From contig NZ_FOTL01000005.1 of NCBI RefSeq assembly GCF_900114585.1, positions 1 through 64,000 of the forward strand: a stretch of DNA of 64,000 nucleotides, in the 5' to 3' direction. Shown here in pieces: positions 42,198 to 52,500 of this stretch (position 1 is its first letter; each line of letters opens with the position of its first letter). The notes beneath the pieces were generated by a model that worked only from the letters and a program-made list of their open reading frames with translations, was not told the origin of the DNA and searched no databases. The DNA comes from Methanobrevibacter olleyae (lineage in GTDB: Archaea; Methanobacteriota; Methanobacteria; Methanobacteriales; Methanobacteriaceae). The position numbers and the translations under genes were made by a program.

Positions 42198-44501
42198 ATA
42201 TCGGAAAAGATACATTTTACCCTGATTTTAGCATTAATATTCTTCTTAAGTATTAATCTAATATCAGCTAATGAAATAAATAACAATGATTTAACTAGTA
42301 TTGATTCATCTGATGCAATAGATTTAGATTCAGTTGATGATACCAATTATATTTCATCTGATTTAACTGATAATCAAGTTAATGATGATACTTCAAATTC
42401 AGATAATTACAAATCAAATATTTTATCTGAAAGTCAATCAAGCACTGATAGAGAGACTTTAAGAGAAAATTCTTCTACAGAAATGACAGAACATTCTCTA
42501 AAAATCACAGAAAATGCTATTTTACGTAGCAGTGGTGAAAATAACAGTGCTATTAATCAAAATACAGATAATCCTAATATTACAAATACTTCATTAGGAG
42601 TATCTAAAGAAAAAACTAGTATTTCTCTAAAAAGCACATCTGTTTTAAGAGGTACAAGTTTATATGTATACTTAAAGGATAATGCTGGAAATCCTTTGTC
42701 TGGCAAAAATATTATATTAACTTTTGCAAATAAAAAATTTACAAAAGTTACAGACAAAAATGGTGGAATTTCTTTAAAAATAAGTTCTGCTAGTACAGGA
42801 AAATATGCTGTAAAAGTTAATTTTAATGGAGATAATGATTATTTCTCTTCTAATAAAGATTTTACAGTTAATGTCTATAGATTAAATACTAAGATAACAA
42901 TTTCAAGCAAATCTATAGCAAGAGGAACTTATTTATATGCATATCTAAAAGACAGTTCTGGAAAAGCAATTTCAGGACAAAAGATAACAATAAAACACAA
43001 AGGTAAAACATTTAGAAAAACTACTAATAGTAAAGGTAGAGTAAGCTTAAAAATTAATTCACTATCAGGCAAATATTCTACTAAAATTAAATTTGCAGGT
43101 TCTACCTCTTATTTAGCAAGTAGTAATTCATTTACCATGAGTGTTTATAAGCAAAAAACAAATATTGCTGTTGATAGTACCTCAGTTGTTAGAGGTAAAT
43201 ATTTATATGCATATTTAAAAAATTCTAAAGGTAATCCATTAGCTTCTAAAAAAATAGTAATTAGATTTAATGGCAAACCTTTCTATAAAACTACTAATAA
43301 GGATGGCAGAGTTAGTCTTAAGATTAATTCAAAGGCAGGTTCTTATTCAACTAAGATCACTTATGCAGGATCTGGATACTATAAATCTAGTTCTAAATCC
43401 TTTAAATTAAAATCTTATATTGCAAAAACTAAGATTAATATTGAAAATAGTTCTGTAGTTAGAGGAAAATATTTCTATGCACACTTAAAAGATAGTTCTA
43501 ATAAAGCATTATCTAATGAAAAAGTTGTAATAACCTTTGGTAGCACTAAATATAGAAAAACTACTGATTCCAAAGGTAAAGTAGGATTAAAGATTAATGC
43601 AAATCCTAATGATTATTCAGTTAATGTGAAATATGCTGGATCTACTAGTTATAAGTCAAGTAGTAAATCTTTAACTCTTAAAGTATTAACTAATGCAACT
43701 GCTAAAATTATTGTAAAATCTTCAACTCCTGGTGAATATACAGTTAAAATAACTGATATGAATGGTAATCCTCTTGCAAACCAAACTGTAACTATAACTA
43801 CATATAAAGGTAATCAATCTGCAGGATCTGGAGTGGGAGTTACTAAAAAAACTATAGTGCTTAATTCAGATAATATTTACAATAAGGAAAAAGATATTAA
43901 ACTTTTAAATGATATAGCTAGTATTCTTAAAAGTAATGGATATAACGTTATAGTTAATAAAGAAATAGGTCCTAATGCCCATAGTGGTTCTGATATTAAA
44001 GGAAAATACAAAAATTCCACTATATTTTGTATATTTAGTGGAGTTTGTGCTGGTACATTAGTAGATATGTCTGCTAATTGGTACAAATATTATCTTAATA
44101 AATATGATAACCAAGTTAAAATTGGTATTTTCTCCCCAACTACAAAAATTAATTTAGCTACTGAAGATTGGCTTAATAAAGCTCATGATGATGATTTCAG
44201 TGGTCTTACTGGGCTTGAAAATCCTGGAACTTACGTTAATAAAAATGGTATGGACTATGTTTATGGATATACTGCAAGTGAAATGGCTAATAATTTCCTT
44301 AAATATGCTGCTAACGGATTAAGTATTGGTAAAGATAATACTTTACCTTGTATTGTAGAAAAATATACTGTAACTACTGATGAAAATGGTTTAGCTACCA
44401 TATCTGGATTAACTTCTGGAAACTATAAGATAACAACATCTTATTCAAATACTGCATTAGGTTATATTGCTGATACAGTTACTACAACTTTAAGTGTTTA
44501 A
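42198..44501 (+). CDS. Ig-like-repeat surface protein, apparent AUA start
   Basis: About 767 residues when started at ATA 42198. An AGGAGGTG site (42185-42192) lies five bases before this codon, the frame is open, and the next residues SEKIHFTLILALIFFLSINL form a signal peptide. The first in-frame ATG, 42483, would remove the signal. Four Ig-like repeats of about 90 residues follow (residues about 139-500; each with VRGxYLYAYLKDSSGKxLS and KTTNSKGRVSLKI). The final part has another Ig-like fold split by a roughly 160-residue alpha/beta insert (KTIVLNSDNIYNKEKDIKLL to NNFLKYAANG). No C-terminal anchor is visible. Adhesin-like, secreted or wall-associated; ligand unknown. Confidence 0.82.
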   Translation: MSEKIHFTLILALIFFLSINLISANEINNNDLTSIDSSDAIDLDSVDDTNYISSDLTDNQVNDDTSNSDNYKSNILSESQSSTDRETLRENSSTEMTEHSLKITENAILRSSGENNSAINQNTDNPNITNTSLGVSKEKTSISLKSTSVLRGTSLYVYLKDNAGNPLSGKNIILTFANKKFTKVTDKNGGISLKISSASTGKYAVKVNFNGDNDYFSSNKDFTVNVYRLNTKITISSKSIARGTYLYAYLKDSSGKAISGQKITIKHKGKTFRKTTNSKGRVSLKINSLSGKYSTKIKFAGSTSYLASSNSFTMSVYKQKTNIAVDSTSVVRGKYLYAYLKNSKGNPLASKKIVIRFNGKPFYKTTNKDGRVSLKINSKAGSYSTKITYAGSGYYKSSSKSFKLKSYIAKTKINIENSSVVRGKYFYAHLKDSSNKALSNEKVVITFGSTKYRKTTDSKGKVGLKINANPNDYSVNVKYAGSTSYKSSSKSLTLKVLTNATAKIIVKSSTPGEYTVKITDMNGNPLANQTVTITTYKGNQSAGSGVGVTKKTIVLNSDNIYNKEKDIKLLNDIASILKSNGYNVIVNKEIGPNAHSGSDIKGKYKNSTIFCIFSGVCAGTLVDMSANWYKYYLNKYDNQVKIGIFSPTTKINLATEDWLNKAHDDDFSGLTGLENPGTYVNKNGMDYVYGYTASEMANNFLKYAANGLSIGKDNTLPCIVEKYTVTTDENGLATISGLTSGNYKITTSYSNTALGYIADTVTTTLSV

Positions 44502-44514
44502 TAAACAAATTTAT

Positions 44515-44548
44515 AAGTAATATCTTTTTTTTTAAGATATTTACTTCT
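44515..44548 (+). terminator. Hairpin terminator after the surface protein
   Basis: AGTAATATCTT, T-rich loop, AAGATATTTACT form an imperfect stem followed by a run of T. Confidence 0.55.
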
Positions 44549-44759
44549 TTTTTTCTTTTTTTTATAAATTAAGTGATATATTTAGTCTACTTTTAAAAGA
44601 ATCTAATTTTGATTACTAGTAACTATTAATATTAGAAAAACCATATATTTAATTAATATTTATTAAAATATTTAATAAATCAACAGTTAGTAATTTTAAT
44701 TTTTATATGTAAAAATCAATTATACTTAACTATTTATTTGAATTATTATGGTGAATGAT

Positions 44760-44939
44760 ATGTTTTATAGTACAATTATGAAAATTGATTCTATTGATAG
44801 ATTAAGAGATATTAGAGATGCTTTATTAGTAGAGCAAGGAATTAACCCTACTAGAAATGGAGAACAAGCTATACGTGTAGTGGTTGATAGAATTGATGAA
44901 ATCCAGTCTACTTTAGATAAAAGAACTGGTACTATATAA
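44760..44939 (+). CDS. Small hypothetical protein
   Basis: 59 residues from ATG 44760, with GGTGA (44750-44754) as ribosome-binding site; an ATG at 44748 would overlap that site. Sequence is helical (IDSIDRLRDIRDALLVEQGI, RVVVDRIDEIQSTLDKR) with no motif recognised. The next small gene lies 33 bases downstream, so they are probably co-transcribed. The composition looks like a real protein rather than chance. Confidence 0.6.
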   Translation: MFYSTIMKIDSIDRLRDIRDALLVEQGINPTRNGEQAIRVVVDRIDEIQSTLDKRTGTI

Positions 44940-44972
44940 TCTATTAATAAGATAAATTTATAGGTTTTAAAA

Positions 44973-45257
44973 ATGCCAATTACGTTAATTAGAAGTAGGA
45001 GAAGATTAATTAATAGCAGCACTTATAATTCTCCCAATCATAGAAGAAATAAAAAGTTATTAGCTAATAGTCAAGCTCAAAGAGCTCAAAGAAACAGAGA
45101 TAAAAAAAGAGCTTTATTAGATAAACTTAAAAATAAAAATAAACCTAAAGCTAAAAAAAGACCTAAAAGATCTAAAATGCCATATAGGTTTAAGTATTAT
45201 CAATTCCAAGATTATAAATTTAAAGAAGAAATTGAAGAATTAGAAAAATTAGAATAA
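44973..45257 (+). CDS. Small, highly basic hypothetical protein
   Basis: 94 residues, rich in Lys/Arg in the middle (NRDKKRALLDKLKNKNKPKA, KKRPKRSK) with an acidic tail (KEEIEELEKLE). Probably nucleic-acid-associated. No known family. The start is ATG with weak upstream signals. Pair with the preceding small gene suggested by spacing. Confidence 0.55.
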   Translation: MPITLIRSRRRLINSSTYNSPNHRRNKKLLANSQAQRAQRNRDKKRALLDKLKNKNKPKAKKRPKRSKMPYRFKYYQFQDYKFKEEIEELEKLE

Positions 45258-46545
45258 AATTTATTTTTATATTTTCTTTAAATTTATTCTTTACTATTTT
45301 TTTAAAATTTCATTTTTCAATTTTTATTAAAATTTTATTTTTTACTACTTTTTAAAAACTTCATTTTTTTAATTTTTATTAAAATTTTATTTTTGCTATT
45401 TTTTAAAGTTTCATTTTTTTAATTTTTTTCTGAAATTTTAATTTTTTAAAAATTGTATTTTAAAAAATCTATTTTTAATTTTTAAAAAAGAAGTGATTTT
45501 TAAAATCTACTTCGTTAAACTGTAGTATAACGAAGTAAAACTTTTTTATCAAAATTTAATCTTCAAAAACATCAAAAAATAACAAAATGATATATATGTA
45601 ACTATAACATTTTACTATTTTAGAGCATTTTTGATTTTTTTGATGAAAATTTTAAATTTACACTTGAAATCTAACCATAATACTTTTTTATAATATTTTA
45701 ATAAAATAGTTTTATTATAGAGAAAATATTTGATTAAATCAAAACTTTTATTCTAGATTTCTAAGTAATTGTTTTTATTAATTAAAACTATTTTTCAAGA
45801 TTTGAATAAATGTTTTTATCATTAAGGACAGTTAGTAAATAATGATACAAATTTTTATGAAAATGAGATTCATATTCTTCATGATCTTTTTTGATAAATT
45901 TTCTTTTTTTAAAAAATTAAAAATTTCATTAATTATCAGAATTTATAATTAAAAAATTTGAAAAATATGAATTCTATTAAAAATAATACTTTTTAGATTA
46001 AAATTATTACAATTTAAAGTAATACTTTTAATTAATTTTTTATTAATTATTTAATACTAATTATTAAAATTTTATTACTTTTCTCAATTAGAAAATAATA
46101 ATTTTTATCCAGTTTTTATTACTTTAACCGAATATTAAGTAATATCTTTTATTGAATTATTATTAATTAGAAAAAATATCAAGTAATAATTATTTATAAA
46201 AAGTATTAAATTAAATAATAATTTTTATAAAAAAAGTAATATAATTAATTATCCTATTAATTAAGATGATGAATAATTATAAAATTAGAAAATTATCAAA
46301 ATAAATAAAATTAAGGGAATTTTAAACTTAAAAAAGAGAAAATAAACTAATAAATATAGAAAAATAGAAGAAAATACCATAAATTAATCAATAGATATAT
46401 ATCAGTTTGTTTAAAAATAGATGTTTAATAAAAGAATTAATAATTTAAAAGAATAATACTCTAAATTTAATAGAAAAAATAAAATTAATAATTTAAAAGA
46501 ATAATACTCTAAATTCAATAGAAAAAATAGATTAGTAAAATAAAA
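45258..46545. other. AT-rich gene-free region
   Basis: No gene or RNA recognised. Starts with three imperfect repeats of a TTTTTAAAATTTCATTTTT-like unit (about 45290-45440). Contains the inverted repeat at 45508-45537 listed separately. From 46421 to 46536 a roughly 64-bp tandem duplication (AAAAGAATTAATAATTTAAA type) precedes the end of the large helicase gene. No origin-type repeats were identified. Confidence 0.5.
45508..45537. other. 10-10-10 inverted repeat
   Basis: TACTTCGTTA at 45508-45517, a ten-base spacer, then its exact reverse complement TAACGAAGTA at 45528-45537, followed by a T run. CG dinucleotides are rare in this region, which makes the arms stand out. Could be a terminator hairpin, a repressor site or a recombinase site. 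Confidence 0.6.
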
Positions 46546-49500
46546 TTATCTAAATTCTATTTTACCATTATTATTAATTAAAATTCCTTTTCCGATCATT
46601 GCATCAATCACTAATGTGATTTTATTTGAAGTCTTCTTAGATGTAGATTTAAAACCAAATGCTCTAGAGACTTTTTTAGCTAAATCATTGACTTTTAAGG
46701 ATTTTTCAAAGCTTAAAACTAAATCGACAGCTTTTTCTATTTCAACCTCTGAAATTAAATCTATATTTGGTTTAACTCTTTTTCTTAGCTTTATAGAATC
46801 ATAGTCCATAAATAAGAAATCATTTTCTCTGATTAAATTAAGATGAGCCTCATTACGATTGATTGCTTCAAATATTGCATTTTTAAACTTAGTACCTGCA
46901 CGAGATAATCCACAACTTTCTCTTAATCTACGAATAACTATATCTACATGAACAGGCCCTTCTACAGCTACTATATCCATAACAGCAGTTGCCAATTTCT
47001 TCTCATCATCGTAAATTTCAGATGAACTTTTGATAATTATATCTTGAATTTCACTATATTCTTCAATATAATCATTTAATTCACCAGATGGGGTTAATCT
47101 TGTATTATCTACAGCACTAAGAACATTAGCTTCTTTATTTCTTTCATTTTCTAAATCTTGATAACCTTGTCCGATATCACTAATAATATCCTCAAATAGA
47201 TCATCATCAATTTCTATACCATCAATCAAATCTTCACTATCTGAAATAGATTCATTTATATTAGGTTGGGATGAGTCTATAGGGACAGTATCTTCTCTAA
47301 ACTCAGATAAAGCCTCTCTGCTATCTTGATAAATGGTATTTTCCTGATTAGCAGTTGAATTAATAGGAATTATAGCTTCATTTTCGATTTCCATATAATC
47401 ATTTTCAGAAAATTCAATATAAGAATCATCATCAGTAGCACTATTTGTGTATTCTTCAATTTTATCTAAGTATTCATGCTTTTTAGAATTAAATAATGAT
47501 TGATGATTATCTTCTGAAGTGGAACTATTATCATAAGTCTTTTGATACTGTGAATTATATCTTTCTTCAGAATAATTATCATTATAATACTCTTTATTTT
47601 CATACGGATTAGTTTGAGAACCTTCAGCTATTACTGTTTCGTTATAAGAATCGTTGGGGTCTTTAAAGAATTCATCATCTGCAGAGCGATCAATAACATA
47701 AACCATTTCTCTTTCAGAAGGATTTTCTATTTCATCCATTGAAGCTTTTAAGTAAAGCATTTCATTTTTAAGACTATTTACAGTTCCTGCAATGCCAATT
47801 TTATTCCTATCATCGTTTTTTGGATACTGAACAGCATTCTTTTTAAGAGCATTTTCAATTCCTACAGCACTATAATAATAAGGATTATTAGAATCAGTTG
47901 AATCTGATTTGGGACTTTTATTTATCTTTTGATTTAGATTAGATTCTGAATAATATTCATGAATAGAATCATCATCTTCATTAGATAGATTCTTTGATTT
48001 TCTTTTGTCCTTTAATCCATCATGTTCATTTTCTTTAATAGGAGATATATAATCTAGATTCTCATCATAAGAATTGATTTGATTATTTCTCTTTTCAGCA
48101 CTAATAGGAACAATAACATCTGGAGATTCATCAAAAGATTCTTCTTTTTTCTTTCTTCTCGGAGCCCTATATCCTCTCATATTTTCATTACCTTCAGATT
48201 TATTATTATTTAAATATTCATTATTTATTTCTTCTAGTATATCTTCTGAAGTATTTTCTATACTTCCATGATTATTATTTATAATATCTTCTTCATAAAT
48301 ATTTACATTTTCATTTACATCAGTATTAGTATTATTATTAGTATTATTATTAGTATTATTAAGATTTAATTCATCTGTAGAATTAACACTTATTTCTTCT
48401 ATCAATTCTTCATTTAGCTCTTTTTTAGGTTTTTCTTTGATATTTTCTTCTTTAGAAATATTTTTAGGCTTTTTATTTACTTGTTCGCTTTGAACTTTTT
48501 GATGTTTTTTACTAGATTGAGAATCATTGTTTTGGAAATTAATAGATATCTCATCACCAATATCCTTTAACCTATTCATTAAAGATTTAGCTTTATTATT
48601 CTGACTATTCTGATGATTTATATCATTTGCATGATTTATATTATTTTTATTTTGTTTATTATTTAAATTATATTGCTTAGTTTCATTAGACTTTGATAAA
48701 TCATCTTTTAGTTTAAATTCCCCCTCAACTATTCCAGAATTATCAAAAGATTTATCTTCATTAGAATTTTCATTAATTGCTTTAGATTTTTCATCAAAAT
48801 CAGATAGATTATCATTTTCTTCTTCTTTTTCTTCTTCGTTAAACTCTTTAAATTTATTGTTATAATCATTGGAATCATCAAGAGTTGAAGAGTTTTCTAA
48901 ATCAGATGAATTATCTATTTCACTAGAATCATCCTCATCTGAATTATCATAATCATTTATATCATTAGAATCATCATTATATGAATCATCATAATCATTT
49001 ATATCATTAGAATTATCTATATTACTAGATTCATCTATAGCATCAGAATTCTCATCATAATCAGAATTTTCATTAAGATTTTTATTTAATTCCACATCAT
49101 AATCAGAATTTTCATTAAGATTTTTATTTAATTCCTCATCAAAATCTTCTAAATATCTATTAATTAAATCATCTTTTTCTCTATCTTTTGGTGATTTTTC
49201 TTTAATTTCATTTATCTGGTCTTTCTTTGTTTTATCATTATCAATACCATCTTCACTACTATTATCAAGAACAACTGTAGTAACTGGATTGATCTTCATT
49301 GATTCAACATCACTAATCTTTTTCTTTAAATTTAGAACTTTAGTATTAATTATAGTTGATTCTATACTTTCTAATAATTTAGCTCTTGCTAAATCCCTAT
49401 TTCTATACCAATCTGTAGACCAAATATGATAAATATTCCAACCTAAACCATTTAAAACTTGTTCTCTTAATCTATCCCTATCTCTAGCTACTTTACTAGA

Positions 49501-52500
49501 AGCATAATTATTGCCATCACATTGAATACCTAAAATATATTTTCCAGGATTATCAGGATCTATGATTGCTAAATCAACTCTGAAACCTGCACAACCAACT
49601 TTTTTATCAACTTGATAACCATTTTCAGATATGAAATTATATATAGCATCCTCAAATGGAGCCTCTTCATATTCCTCTTCATCAATGAATTGATTAAGTG
49701 ACAAGCTTTCAGCATATTCTAAGAAACTTTGTAAGGATTTTACACCGAATGGTGGATTTGCAGTTAAATGAATGTCATGGGCTCTAAAATTAGTAAATAC
49801 TACACATTTTTCTCTTGCTCTTGTAATAAGTACATTCAAACGCCTTTCTCCTCCATCTTGGTTTAAAGGACCAAAGTTTAAAGACATTTTTCCTTCTGTA
49901 TCATATCCATATCCAACACTAATTAATATAACATCTCTCTCATCTCCTTGAATAGTTTCAAGGTTTTTAACAAAGAACCTTTCTTCCCTTTTATCAGAGA
50001 ATAATGGTTCAAATTCAGGGTGTGCTTTCCTTTCAATCTCCAATTCTTCTAAGATTGCATTTTTTTGAGCAACAGAGAAAGTACCTACACCTAAACTCTT
50101 TTTATCACCATGTTTTTCAAAGTGTTTAAATATTTCCTTAACTAGATCTTTTGCTTCAAGTGGGTTAGCAGAACCTTCACCTCTATGATATGCAGTATTG
50201 GGATTATAATGGAATTTTAAACCTAATTCTAAATCATTATGGGAGGGAGAAGGATAAACTAATAATTCATTATCATAAAATTCTTTATTTGATATATTAA
50301 TTAAAGACTCATGACGGCTTCTATAATGCCATTTAAGCATTTTAACTGGGAATGATAATTTACACAAATGAAGAATGCTTTCCATATCCAATGCTGTAGC
50401 AACTTCTTCTCCACTTTCACTATCAGTCATTTGATCAAAGAAGCTTGTTGGAGGTAATTGTTGAGTATCACCCATAACAACTGCTGTTTTACCTCTCATA
50501 AATGCACCTAATGCATCCTCAGGTTTAACTTGACTTGCTTCATCAAAAATTACAACATCGAATTCTAATTTTGGATTAGTAGGATCAAGATATTGTGCAA
50601 TTGATAATGGACTCATCATAAATACTGGTTTAATCTTTTTAATTGTTCCTCCTGCCTTTTCAAGAAGAGTTCTAACAGGTAAATGACCACTTTTTCTTGT
50701 AAATTCCCCAGCTAATACTTTAGCTTCAGGATCATTTGTAGCACCATATATTTTAGGGATTTGATTATTTAATTTATTAAATATTCTTTTTCTATTAAGG
50801 TTAATGATTTTTCTATCTAAGTCTTTAAATTCACCAATACGATTTTCATGCAATTCTCCAATAAAGGTTGCTAAAGTATCATTTTCATTAAATACAATAT
50901 TAAGTAAACTATCAGCAAAATTACCTAGAACTAAGGGTTTTACATCATCTTTTTTAATATTTCTTTTTTCAATAGCCTTAATAAATAATGATGCCTCTGT
51001 ATTCATACATGCTTTTTTCGTATTTGAATACTGTGACCACAAGTGAAGACTTGATAATTGCCCTTTCCATTTGTTTAATTGGTTTTCCCATTTATCAAAT
51101 GGCACATCTTCCGTTTCCTTTTTAAAGATAATTTTACTTCTTGGATTTAATTTAGATTCTAATTTTTTAAGATTTTCATAGAATTTATTACCTTTTTCAA
51201 CATATTCCTCTATACCTGAATCAATACTATTATGTAAAAGCTCATTTGAAAGTATTTTAACAGTATTTTTAGTGAAAGTACCATTAGATATAAGATAAAC
51301 AAATTTATTCATCCAATTTGCAACTTGTTTTAATTCATTGATATCTGCATTTTTACTCCATAAATCACCAAAATATGCTCTAGCAATTTCTTCATTATCT
51401 TTTAGGCTTTGTCTAATTTTTATATGATTACGTACTTTAATTAAATCATTTAAAGCCTCTTTATCACTAGGAACATTAGCATTATAAAGTTTATAAAGCT
51501 CTTCTTTATGAGAATTTCCACCAAATAAACGGAACTTTTTATTTAAATCTTTTTCTAAATCAAAGATTATCCTATCTAAATCTGCAAGAAGTAAATAATC
51601 TGTAAATTTATTAAATAATCCTGAAGCATGCTGATAATGCTCTAGCAATCTAATCAGTTCTAAAGATTTCTGAGGATTATTGAACCATACTTTAGAAAGT
51701 AAAATAGAACTGTCTACTAAGTTAGCACTTTCACTATTTAAAATATTTAATGCTGTAATTGAATCTTCATATTCTTTTAGAGTATTTGGTATTTTAATAC
51801 CATAAATTTCATTGATTATATCCATTTCAAATCTAAAGTTAGCTAAAGACTCTAAACTATCTCTAATTAATAATTCTATTTCTCTTAGATCTCCAGGAAG
51901 TAAACTTTTTGGATTACAGTAACTCCAAGGATTATTCTTAGAAATAGTTGAATATAGTTCTGCTAAATTCTCTAATGATATGATTATATCATCTAAATCT
52001 TTTATTGATAAATTTTCAGCATCATTAAATCTAACTAACGGCAATAATTTATTTTTACGAGCGAAATAATCTTCTGAAGACTCTTTCATACCATATAATT
52101 CAAATGGGCTAAGATTTACCTTAGCTACTGGTGAATGAATAATCTCGGCATATTCATCTAATTGATTACGTAAATTTTCAAGTTTTCTAAGAGTTTGATC
52201 TAGTTTTAAATCTCTTGTTGCTCTTACATTAGTTGCTTTTTTAAGATTTTTTAATAATTGTTTCCTTCTTGTTTTATGGGAATGTAGCTCCAATACAAAT
52301 TTTCCAAGACCTACACTATCTAGCCTGCTTTTTACAACTTCCAATGCAGCCATCTTTTCACTAACGAAAAGAACTGTTTTACCTTCAGCAATAAGCTCAG
52401 CTATTAAGTTTACGATAGTTTGTGATTTACCAGTTCCTGGAGGACCTTCTACAACTAAGTTATGACCTGCTTTTACATTTTCTATTGCTGCAATTTGTGA

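Noticed and set aside
45258-46545. Replication origin
   Set aside because: No Cdc6/Orc1 gene is adjacent and no recognisable origin-recognition boxes were found; AT-richness alone is not evidence here.
49500-49600. Loss of nuclease activity because GIQCDG replaces GIECDG
   Set aside because: That glutamate is not invariant in the family as I recall it, so the change alone does not prove inactivity.
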